Shown here: positions 1-5,358 of the stretch, one piece after another | How positions within the stretch are numbered: position 1 is the stretch's first letter | Layout of the letters: each line of letters begins with the position of its first letter | DNA from: Sedimentisphaerales bacterium | GTDB lineage: Bacteria > Planctomycetota > Phycisphaerae > Sedimentisphaerales > Anaerobacaceae | Length of the DNA stretch: 6,944 bases | Direction of reading: 5' to 3' | NCBI GenBank assembly: GCA_030630905.1 | Contig: DAOVMB010000128.1 | Span: 1 to 6,944, forward strand | The notes under the pieces: model-generated | The model's input: the letters and a program-made list of their open reading frames with translations, nothing else | The model's database searches: none | Told to the model about the DNA's origin: nothing | Made by a program: the position numbers and the translations under genes

Positions 1-1
1 A

Positions 2-115
2 AAAACCGATTTTGTGCTGGCCGGCGAGAATCCGGGTAGTAAACTGGACAAGGCAAGGAAGTTCGGTATTAAGATAATAGACGAAAAGCAGTTTTTGAAA
101 ATGATAGAAGAATAG
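2..115 (+). CDS. ligA: NAD-dependent DNA ligase, C-terminal end (partial)
   Basis: Only the last 37 codons are present and the 5' part lies outside the window. LigA seals nicks in DNA during replication and repair, using NAD+ as the adenylate donor. The translated tail contains TDFVLAGENPGSKLDKARK followed by FGIKIIDEKQFLKMIEE. This is the typical end of the C-terminal BRCT domain of bacterial LigA, where a V(V/L)AG-x-x-PGSKLDKA motif is followed by a G(V/I)xI(I/L)xExxFL strand and helix. The frame closes with TAG at 113-115, and the protein ends right after the BRCT helix, as usual for the family. Another BRCT protein is possible but unlikely given the close motif match. The next gene, ribD, starts 116 bases downstream and probably has its own promoter. 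Confidence 0.9.
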   Translation, partial: KTDFVLAGENPGSKLDKARKFGIKIIDEKQFLKMIEE

Positions 116-145
116 TTGCAAAGCTGACTTAACAAATTTACTTTG

Positions 146-174
146 TTGACAAACAGTTCAAGTTTTGCTCGAAT
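146..174 (+). promoter_or_regulatory. Candidate housekeeping promoter for the ribD operon
   Basis: A perfect -35 hexamer TTGACA (146-151) is followed, after 17 bases, by TCGAAT (169-174), which matches 4 of 6 positions of the -10 consensus. It lies in the AT-rich gap between ligA and ribD and would start transcription near position 181, about 50 bases before the ribD start codon. The -35 box and spacing are good but the -10 box is weak. No operator or riboswitch structure was recognised in the short leader; in particular no FMN riboswitch fits in this space. Confidence 0.4.
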
Positions 175-231
175 TGTAGAAATGGACTCGGCTTAAAAGC
201 AATTGGCTCACGCTCAAAAGGATGCTGTAAA

Positions 232-1416
232 ATGAGTATCAAAGACGAGAAGTTTATGGAGATGGCGTTGAGACTGGCCCGGCGGGGTATAAGCTCGGTG
301 GAGCCGAATCCCGCGGTCGGAACTATCATCATAAAAGCCAATCAGATCATCGGCAGAGGCTGGCACAAGACGTTCGGCGGTCCCCATGCAGAAATCAACG
401 CTCTGGAAGACTGCCGGACATTAGGTGTCAAGCCCAATGGTGCTACGATGTACGTTACTCTCGAACCGTGTTCTCATCAGGGCAAAACCGGCCCTTGCGC
501 GGAAGCTATCATATCGGCCGGCATAGCGAAAGTTTTCATCGCGATGACCGATCCGTCGGAGCACGCTAACGGCAGAGGTATCGAGCAATTACGCCGGGCC
601 GACATCGAGGTGCATACCGGAATTTGCGAAGCTCAGGCGAAAATTCTCAACGCTCCTTTTGTTAAATTCACCACCACCGGAAAGTGCTGGGTGACATTGA
701 AATGGGCCCAGAGCATCGACGGCAAAGTCGCCTGGGCCGACGGAATTGATGATCGAAGGTGGATTTCCAACGAGCAAAGCAGAAGAGATGCGCACAAATT
801 ACGCCGGCGGGTCCAGGCAATCTTAGTCGGCATCAATACGGTAATCGCTGATGATCCGCTATTGACGGCCCGCCCCAACAAAGGCAAAAAGCCTGCTAGA
901 ATAGTAATGGACAGCTTTCTTAGAATTCCGCCGGACTGCCGGCTTCTCGCGACGGTCGATGAAAGCCCCGTTATAATCTTCACAAACCACAAATCGGTCA
1001 AGGCAAATCCCTACCTGGTGGAGGAACTTTCGAACAAAGGAGTTGAACTGCTTGCCTACCCGGACACAGGTCGTTCCAACCTGCATTTTCTGCTTGCCGA
1101 GCTGAGTAATCGCGGCATCTCTCAATTACTCGTCGAAGGAGGCCCCACCCTGTTAACGTCGTTCCTGAAAGAGAACCTTGCCGACGAGATCATCGTTTAC
1201 ATCGCGCCGAAGATACTCGGATCGCAGAGCAGCGTCGGAATAACCAGGCCGATGGCCGAGTTGTCACAAGCTGTCGATCTGCACAACGTTGAAGTCGAAC
1301 GTTTCGGCGATGATGTTTGCTTTCGCGGCCTGACCGAAAAAGCGATAGACGAAATTTCATCTGCTCCTGAGAGCAACTTCGAGATTTACACGGTTTCGGA
1401 ACCAGTCAATGAATAA
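232..1416 (+). CDS. ribD: Bifunctional riboflavin biosynthesis deaminase/reductase RibD
   Basis: Cytoplasmic enzyme for the second and third steps of riboflavin synthesis: zinc-dependent deamination of the pyrimidine made from GTP by GTP cyclohydrolase II, then NADPH-dependent reduction of the ribose side chain. The deaminase domain spans roughly residues 1-145. It shows PNPAVG (25-30), the zinc and catalytic motif GGPHAEINAL (H52, E54) and PC-SHQGKTG-PC (C80, C89), plus the NGRG turn (113-116). The reductase domain covers about 150-370, with SIDGK (161-165), ILVGINTVIADDP (197-209) and the VEGGPTL signature (301-307). At 394 residues it is slightly longer than the usual 360-370; the excess is a tail of about 25 residues after the last reductase strand. 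The start has AAAAGGA (216-222) 9 bases upstream. The gene overlaps the next by 8 bases, suggesting an operon. No other rib genes are in the window. Confidence 0.96.
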   Translation: MSIKDEKFMEMALRLARRGISSVEPNPAVGTIIIKANQIIGRGWHKTFGGPHAEINALEDCRTLGVKPNGATMYVTLEPCSHQGKTGPCAEAIISAGIAKVFIAMTDPSEHANGRGIEQLRRADIEVHTGICEAQAKILNAPFVKFTTTGKCWVTLKWAQSIDGKVAWADGIDDRRWISNEQSRRDAHKLRRRVQAILVGINTVIADDPLLTARPNKGKKPARIVMDSFLRIPPDCRLLATVDESPVIIFTNHKSVKANPYLVEELSNKGVELLAYPDTGRSNLHFLLAELSNRGISQLLVEGGPTLLTSFLKENLADEIIVYIAPKILGSQSSVGITRPMAELSQAVDLHNVEVERFGDDVCFRGLTEKAIDEISSAPESNFEIYTVSEPVNE

Positions 1417-2425
1417 GAGGCAGGTAGTCAGACTGGCGATTGAGGGACGCCGGGTCCCGTATGTTCCTTGGCACTGTAATTTTACCATCGAGGCGGCCGG
1501 TAAACTGCGAAAGCATTTCGGCCAGGATGATCTCGAGCAGGTCATGGGTAATCATTTTGTCAAGCTGGGTCGTGATATAGGTTTTTTTGCCGATCTCGGG
1601 AACGACCGTTTCCGCGACGTCTTCGGTGTCGTCTGGGACCGCAGCGTCGATAAAGACATCGGCGTAGTCGAGGGATGTCTTTTGCCGGAGCCTACACTTC
1701 GGGGCTACGATTTTCCCGATCCTCTGAACAGCCGTTTTTTCGCCGACATTCCCGAGAAACTATCCCGGTACGCCGATTGTTTCCGGGTTTTCAAAATTGG
1801 TTTTTCGCTGTACGAACGGGCCTGGACGCTGCGCGGAATGGAGAACCTGATGATGGATTTCATGGACCATCCCGACTTTGTGCGCCATTTGTTGCGTTCG
1901 ATAGCCGACTATAACATCGCCCAGTTTACCGAAGCTTTGAAATACGATATTGACGCGGTCTATTTCGGCGACGACTGGGGCCAGCAGACGGGCTTACAGA
2001 TGGGTCCGCAACTCTGGCGAGAGTTCATCTTCCCGGAATTGAAACGGATGTACTCGCCGGTTCGTAACGCCGGCAAATGCGTCTTCATACATTCGTGCGG
2101 CAAGGTTGACGAGCTCTTCGATGACCTGATCGATATCGGGCTGAATTGCTTTAATCCGTTCCAGCCGGAGGTTATGGATGTCTTCGACATTCTTAAAAGG
2201 TACCGAGGCCGGCTCGCGTTCCACGGCGGACTTTCCACGCAACGAACGCTGCCGTACGGCTCGGTCGAAGATGTGAGGAATGCAACGAAAAGTCTGTTGG
2301 ATGCCGGCGCCCACGGCGGATACGTCTTCGCCCCGGCACACGCCGTCGAGGGTGACGTCCCACTGGAAAATATGCTGGCCTTCATAGAAATTCTCCACAC
2401 CCAGCCGGGCTATAAGGAACGATAA
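1409..2425 (+). CDS. Uroporphyrinogen decarboxylase superfamily protein (not HemE)
   Basis: A 338-residue protein with the overall features of the URO-D/MtaA/CmuA superfamily (COG0407), a TIM-barrel group that includes haem-pathway HemE and methyltransferases acting on methylated corrinoid proteins. Seen directly: FGDDWGQQTG (186-195), LWREFIFPELKRM (202-214), FIHSCGKVDEL (226-236), FNPFQPE (248-254), FHGGLSTQRTLP (271-282) and FAPAHAVEGDVPLEN (307-321). The H228-x-C230 pair matches the first two zinc ligands of MtaA-type methyltransferases. The usual third cysteine near the C-terminus is not obvious; H311 sits in that area. The N-terminal substrate loop of true HemE (the RQAGR-type segment) is absent, so haem synthesis is unlikely. 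The substrate is unknown; a corrinoid or C1 methyl-transfer role is only an inference. The ATG lies within the ribD end with only a weak GGA (1398-1400) as Shine-Dalgarno, suggesting translational coupling to ribD. Confidence 0.85.
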   Translation: MNKRQVVRLAIEGRRVPYVPWHCNFTIEAAGKLRKHFGQDDLEQVMGNHFVKLGRDIGFFADLGNDRFRDVFGVVWDRSVDKDIGVVEGCLLPEPTLRGYDFPDPLNSRFFADIPEKLSRYADCFRVFKIGFSLYERAWTLRGMENLMMDFMDHPDFVRHLLRSIADYNIAQFTEALKYDIDAVYFGDDWGQQTGLQMGPQLWREFIFPELKRMYSPVRNAGKCVFIHSCGKVDELFDDLIDIGLNCFNPFQPEVMDVFDILKRYRGRLAFHGGLSTQRTLPYGSVEDVRNATKSLLDAGAHGGYVFAPAHAVEGDVPLENMLAFIEILHTQPGYKER

Positions 2426-2444
2426 ATTTATATCCACTGATATA

Positions 2445-2451
2445 GTGAGGA
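2445..2451 (+). promoter_or_regulatory. Ribosome binding site supporting a GTG start
   Basis: GTGAGGA lies 9 bases upstream of the GTG at 2461. This strong purine-rich match at good spacing, together with the lack of any nearby in-frame ATG, supports GTG as the true start of the kinase-like gene. Confidence 0.65.
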
Positions 2452-2460
2452 CTGCACAAA

Positions 2461-3258
2461 GTGCAACGAATAGTTTTTGCAGATTCATGGTCGAGTTTTT
2501 TCGCCGAATTCCAACTTAAATCATTCGACGATTTCTTCGAGAACCTGCCGGCAAAAACAATCGGCGTAAACAAGAAACGCAACGTCGTCAAGTTCAGCCT
2601 TGGCCCGGAATCGCAGAACAAACGTTTTTTCATGAAGCGTTTTTCTCGTCCACATTTCAAAGACATTATATTCAGTTTCCGCAACATCGGCCGGCCGTGC
2701 TCGCAAGCCCGGTACGAATGGGAAAACGCCAGGCTGCTTCTCGACAACGGCATAGAAACTTACAGGCCCGTATGTTTCGGCGAAAAAATAACATGGGGCA
2801 TCGAGAACAGTTCCTTTTTTGTCACCGAAGAGCTGCAGTCCCGGTGCATGACCGATTTTATCCGGCAAAACTGGCACGGCTTTAAACAACGGCAGAAAGA
2901 AAAATTCATTATCGGCCTGGCGGCATTCATTCGCAAAATACACGCCCTGAATATCAGCCTGCCGGACTTGTACGTCTGGCATATATACATCACCGAAAAC
3001 GCCGCCGGCGAATACGACTACGCCGTCATAGACCTGCACCGGATGTCACGCAATGTCACGAGCACAAGCCGGAAGATAAAAAATCTCGGCAGACTGCATC
3101 ACAGTATGCTCGATAGCTACTTCGACGAAGAACTAAAGCGGTTGTTTGTCAAATCTTACACAGCCGACGGCCGAGATGGCGACATCGCTGCGCTGCTGGC
3201 CCAGGTCAAGAAGTATTCGGATGCGGTCTCCGCCAAGCGCAAGCAAATACAATACTAA
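2461..3258 (+). CDS. Lipopolysaccharide kinase-like protein (WaaP/KdkA/InaA group)
   Basis: A 265-residue protein with the small kinase fold of the WaaP/KdkA group, which phosphorylates sugars of the lipopolysaccharide inner core at the cytoplasmic face of the inner membrane. Kinase landmarks in order: beta-strand lysine in FFMKRF (K59), helix-C acidic residue in YEWENARLL (E86 or E88), the hinge-like FVTEEL (120-125), the catalytic-loop equivalent LPDLYVWHIYI (167-177, probable base D169), and the metal-binding IDLHRM (190-195, D191). The IDLHR signature is typical of WaaP/KdkA rather than protein kinases. The usual HRD triplet reads LPD, so the catalytic Asp is kept while His-Arg is lost. 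There is no signal peptide or membrane segment. The start is GTG with a good ribosome binding site, 35 bases after the preceding gene, suggesting co-transcription. The exact substrate (heptose, Kdo or another envelope sugar) cannot be decided. Confidence 0.8.
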   Translation: MQRIVFADSWSSFFAEFQLKSFDDFFENLPAKTIGVNKKRNVVKFSLGPESQNKRFFMKRFSRPHFKDIIFSFRNIGRPCSQARYEWENARLLLDNGIETYRPVCFGEKITWGIENSSFFVTEELQSRCMTDFIRQNWHGFKQRQKEKFIIGLAAFIRKIHALNISLPDLYVWHIYITENAAGEYDYAVIDLHRMSRNVTSTSRKIKNLGRLHHSMLDSYFDEELKRLFVKSYTADGRDGDIAALLAQVKKYSDAVSAKRKQIQY

Positions 3259-3303
3259 GTGCCAATGCACAGATGCATCAGATAAACGTATCTACTGAAC
3301 CGC

Positions 3304-4644
3304 TCATTTTATCAGCTTTAGAATTTCATCGAGGTCGTTCGAGACCTCTATCGGCGGATTGCTGAACTGCCCCTGTTTGTCCTTGTGGTAGTTGACCGTT
3401 CTGTCCGGGTCCTTCAATGCATGACCCGTCAATACGCAGGCTACCCGCTGTCCGGCGTCAATCAATCCCTCAGCCCGGAGGTGTTTAAGGCCGGCGATGG
3501 TTGCCGCCGAGGCCGGCTCGCAACCTAATCCGTGTTTGCCGATAATCGCCTTGGCGTCGAGAATTTCTTCGTCCGTCACAGCACGGACGACGCCATCGCA
3601 GATATCGATCGCCCGCAGGCATTTTTTCAGATTGACCGGCCTTGATATTTCTATCGCCGAGGCGCAGGTGTGCGGCGAAAAATTCCGAGCCGTCAAATCG
3701 GCGTAATAGTCGTCGATGATTGCCTGGTCAACGCGACCATCATTCCACGAGAGCTTTTTGTTATTGACCAGGTCGGTCAAAGTGTCGGCGCCGGTTGCGT
3801 TGATTATCGCCATCCGCGGCACTTGATCGATCAAGTCCAATTGTTTCAATTCAGAGAAGGCCTTGCCGAAGGCGCTGGAGTTGCCGAGATTCCCGCCGGG
3901 CACCACGATCCAGTCCGGCACCTCCCAGCCCAAACCCTCGATGATGCGATACATGATGGTCTTTTGCCCTTCGAGCCGGAACGGATTGAGTGAATTGAGC
4001 AGGTACATCCCGAGCTTCGTACAGACATCCTGTACTTGCCTCATGCAGTCGTCGAAGTCACCGAGTATTTGAATCGTCTGGGCACCGTAATCCATCGCCT
4101 GGCTGAGCTTACCGAACGCGATTCGACCCGAACCGATAAATACCGTGCATTTGACGCCGCAGCTATGGGCGTATAACGCAACCGATGCCGAAGTATTGCC
4201 CGTCGATGCGCACGCGCTCGATGTGGCGCCGACCATTTTTGCGTGGCTGAATGCCGCGGTCATCCCGTTGTCTTTAAATGAGCCGGAGGGATTCAGACCT
4301 TCGTACTGCAGATACAAACACCCGGACTGCATATCGACATATTCAGCTACGGCGTCATTTTGCTGCAGAATCGTCTGGCCTTCGCCGATTGTGACTTTGT
4401 CCTCGTCTTGGCAGAAGTTCAGCAGTTCGCGGAACCGCCAGACGCCTGAAAAATCCAGCCGATTATCTCTGGTTATCCAGCGCTTTGAGAACTCGCTCAA
4501 TTTGCTCGGAACGTAAATATCGTCCCAGTTATAGCGGATATCCAGCAACTCGCCACAGGATGGACATTTAAACATCGCCTGCCCGCAGTCATACTCCACG
4601 GCGCAATCCGGATTTATACACTTTTGATAAGCTGCTTCAGTCAT
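3304..4644 (-). CDS. thrC: Threonine synthase, zinc-ribbon type
   Basis: PLP enzyme of the cytoplasm that converts O-phospho-L-homoserine to L-threonine and phosphate, the last step of threonine synthesis. The 446-residue protein begins with a short zinc ribbon (C9, C14, C27, C30; an extra C20), then the fold-type-II PLP core. K124 in NPSGSFKDNG is the probable Schiff-base lysine; CASTGNTSASVALYA (145-159) follows, and the PLP phosphate loop is VPGGNLGN (248-255). The C-terminal part has GCEPASAATIAGL (374-386) and LTGHALKDPDR (405-415), typical of threonine synthase rather than threonine dehydratase or cysteine synthase. The ATG is favoured because the next Met (24) would remove half the zinc ribbon. 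The start lacks a strong Shine-Dalgarno: a GAGA from the upstream heptamer array lies 9 bases away. The gene converges on the kinase-like gene with a 45-base gap and has no threonine-pathway neighbour here. Confidence 0.95.
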   Translation of the reverse strand: MTEAAYQKCINPDCAVEYDCGQAMFKCPSCGELLDIRYNWDDIYVPSKLSEFSKRWITRDNRLDFSGVWRFRELLNFCQDEDKVTIGEGQTILQQNDAVAEYVDMQSGCLYLQYEGLNPSGSFKDNGMTAAFSHAKMVGATSSACASTGNTSASVALYAHSCGVKCTVFIGSGRIAFGKLSQAMDYGAQTIQILGDFDDCMRQVQDVCTKLGMYLLNSLNPFRLEGQKTIMYRIIEGLGWEVPDWIVVPGGNLGNSSAFGKAFSELKQLDLIDQVPRMAIINATGADTLTDLVNNKKLSWNDGRVDQAIIDDYYADLTARNFSPHTCASAIEISRPVNLKKCLRAIDICDGVVRAVTDEEILDAKAIIGKHGLGCEPASAATIAGLKHLRAEGLIDAGQRVACVLTGHALKDPDRTVNYHKDKQGQFSNPPIEVSNDLDEILKLIK

Positions 4645-4646
4645 AT

Positions 4647-4702
4647 TCTCGTATCTCGTATTGCATATCGCGTATATCGTATGTCGTCTCGTATATCGAC
4701 CG
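4647..4702. repeat. Degenerate 7-bp tandem repeat array in the thrC leader
   Basis: Eight consecutive 7-base units can be read: TCTCGTA, TCTCGTA, TTGCATA, TCGCGTA, TATCGTA, TGTCGTC, TCGTATA, TCGACCG. The first two are identical and the later ones decay, with a likely 2-base phase slip near 4682. The array starts 2 bases from the thrC start codon and fills most of its 5' untranslated region. On the thrC strand the unit reads TACGAGA, so the array also supplies the only purine-rich, Shine-Dalgarno-like bases before thrC. Confidence 0.7.
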
Positions 4703-4713
4703 ATGACATACGA
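4677..4713 (-). promoter_or_regulatory. 9-bp inverted repeat in the thrC leader
   Basis: TCGTATGTC (4677-4685) and GACATACGA (4705-4713) are perfect reverse complements separated by 19 bases. In the thrC transcript they could form a 9-bp hairpin about 33-69 bases before the start codon. No T tract follows it on the thrC strand, so it does not look like a terminator. It might affect mRNA stability or translation, or bind a protein, or be a by-product of the repeat array with which the left arm overlaps. Confidence 0.4.
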
Positions 4714-4743
4714 AGTTAATGACCTTTCTTACACAATCCTGCC

Positions 4744-4749
4744 ATTATA
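4744..4749 (-). promoter_or_regulatory. Candidate -10 box for thrC
   Basis: ATTATA on the + strand is a perfect TATAAT on the thrC strand, placed so that transcription would start about 93 bases before the thrC start codon. No good -35 hexamer sits 16-18 bases further upstream (the sequence there reads TATCGG), so this may be an activator-dependent promoter or a chance match in AT-rich DNA. Confidence 0.3.
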
Positions 4750-4775
4750 GACGATGAACCAGGTTGCCGATACAG

Positions 4776-4887
4776 AATTTGGCTTTGATTGGTTTTGTTT
4801 TCTCGCCGCTCCGGCACGCTATAATCTCCGTAAGCCATTGTTATTATTGACTTAACGCAATTTTACCCCTCCGGCAATTTGGCTTTG
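4776..4887. repeat. 12-bp direct repeat (AATTTGGCTTTG), copies 100 bp apart
   Basis: AATTTGGCTTTG occurs at 4776-4787 and again at 4876-4887, an exact offset of 100 bases. The same interval holds two copies of CTCCGGCA (4809-4816, 4869-4876), and the word GGTTTTGTT recurs at 4791-4799 and 5002-5010. Together these suggest degenerate copies of a dispersed intergenic repeat family rather than a unique regulatory site. Confidence 0.45.
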
Positions 4888-4933
4888 TTTTTTCAAATCG
4901 TACTCTGTCATTTCACATCCATTCATCTTATTT

Positions 4934-4982
4934 AGGATTTAGAGCTTAGAGCTTAGAGCTTAGTGCTTAGTGCTTAGAGTTT
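4934..4982. repeat. 7-bp tandem repeat array, AGAGCTT type
   Basis: Seven contiguous 7-base units: AGGATTT, AGAGCTT three times, AGTGCTT twice, AGAGTTT. The three central units are identical and the outer ones differ by one to three bases. There is no open frame of interest through it. It ends directly against the GC hairpin at 4983. The unit is unlike the TCTCGTA array near thrC apart from having the same 7-base period. Confidence 0.85.
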
Positions 4983-5001
4983 CCGGCCAAAGGCCGGTTT
5001 T
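4983..5001 (+). terminator. Terminator-like GC hairpin with T tail
   Basis: CCGGCC (4983-4988) pairs perfectly with GGCCGG (4992-4997) around an AAA loop and is followed by TTTT and further T-rich sequence (TTTTGGTTTTGTT). This is the form of a short intrinsic terminator on the + strand. However, the nearest upstream + strand gene ends at 3258, beyond the whole antisense thrC gene, so it would stop only stray or antisense transcripts ahead of the sigma factor promoter. It may instead be part of the repeat element that it abuts. Confidence 0.4.
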
Positions 5002-5008
5002 GGTTTTG

Positions 5009-5037
5009 TTGATTTTAGCCTGAAAATATGCTATAGT
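5009..5037 (+). promoter_or_regulatory. Candidate promoter for the sigma factor gene
   Basis: TTGATT (5009-5014) and TATAGT (5032-5037) are separated by 17 bases, matching 4 of 6 and 5 of 6 positions of the housekeeping consensus. Transcription would start near 5044, giving an unusually long leader of about 315 bases before the sigma factor start codon. A second TATAGT at 5318-5323 is closer to the gene but lacks a good -35 box. No clear ECF-type (GGAAC ... CGTC) autoregulatory promoter was found. Confidence 0.4.
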
Positions 5038-5125
5038 ATCCATGTTGTTCTCGGAAATATTTTGGTGCTGCAACAGGGAAAGGATCGTCCGTCTCCTTGG
5101 CAGCGTCCCTCTAATTCTTTTTTGG

Positions 5126-5137
5126 ATAAGTACTTAT
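5126..5137. promoter_or_regulatory. Perfect 12-bp palindrome, possible operator
   Basis: ATAAGTACTTAT reads identically on both strands. It lies within the putative leader of the sigma factor gene, about 220 bases before its start codon. Its symmetry is that of a site for a dimeric regulator, but no regulator is known from the window and AT-rich DNA gives such matches by chance. Confidence 0.25.
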
Positions 5138-5358
5138 GATGCAGTTGGAGATACTTCTTAAAAAAAACCTAAATCTAAATCCGAAAAGCGAAATTGGGCG
5201 AATCGGTGCCGGAAAGCGGCAAGTCCACTTTTATATAGAACAGAGGTTTAGAATCAGTGATAAATTGGCATAATTATGGAAAAAACGTTACATTTATCCT
5301 CATTGGTGGCACTAAGTTATAGTGTTTTTTTATGCGATAGTGTTAACAGGGGCCCAGG

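Larger units (their letters stand above)
4645..5358. other. 714-base AT-rich intergenic region between divergent thrC and the sigma factor gene
   Basis: No convincing protein gene is present. The region carries upstream sequences for genes in both directions: the thrC leader (4645-4750, - strand) and the long leader of the sigma factor gene (about 5044-5358, + strand). Between and within them are two heptamer arrays, duplicated short words, a GC hairpin and a palindrome, listed separately. The stretches 5162-5275 and 5281-5358 show only poly-A/T runs and a small 5-bp hairpin (TGCCG-GAAAG-CGGCA, 5207-5221); I see nothing else assignable there. Base composition is visibly more AT-rich than the flanking genes. 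Confidence 0.7.

Noticed and set aside
3259..3303. Shared terminator between the convergent kinase-like and thrC genes
   Set aside because: Only two tiny hairpins are present (GTGC-CAAT-GCAC at 3259-3270 and AGATA-AACG-TATCT at 3280-3293), with AT-rich 4-5 bp stems and no T tract properly placed on either strand.
4645..4740. Threonine attenuator or T-box in the thrC leader
   Set aside because: There is no leader peptide rich in Thr codons, no T-box core sequence and no terminator-like hairpin with a T run on the thrC strand.
4820..4825. Plus-strand TATAAT as a promoter
   Set aside because: No adequate -35 hexamer lies at 16-18 bases and no gene follows before the hairpin at 4983.
4934..4982. 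CRISPR array
   Set aside because: The units are 7 bases long and contiguous with no spacers; this is a simple tandem repeat.
5053..5089. ECF-type self-promoter (GGAAAT ... CGTC) in the sigma leader
   Set aside because: The spacing of about 27 bases is far too long for an ECF promoter and the -35 match is poor.
5307..5323. Sigma-54 promoter suggested by TGGCAC before the sigma gene
   Set aside because: The -12 GC element is missing at the required spacing; the bases there read TA.
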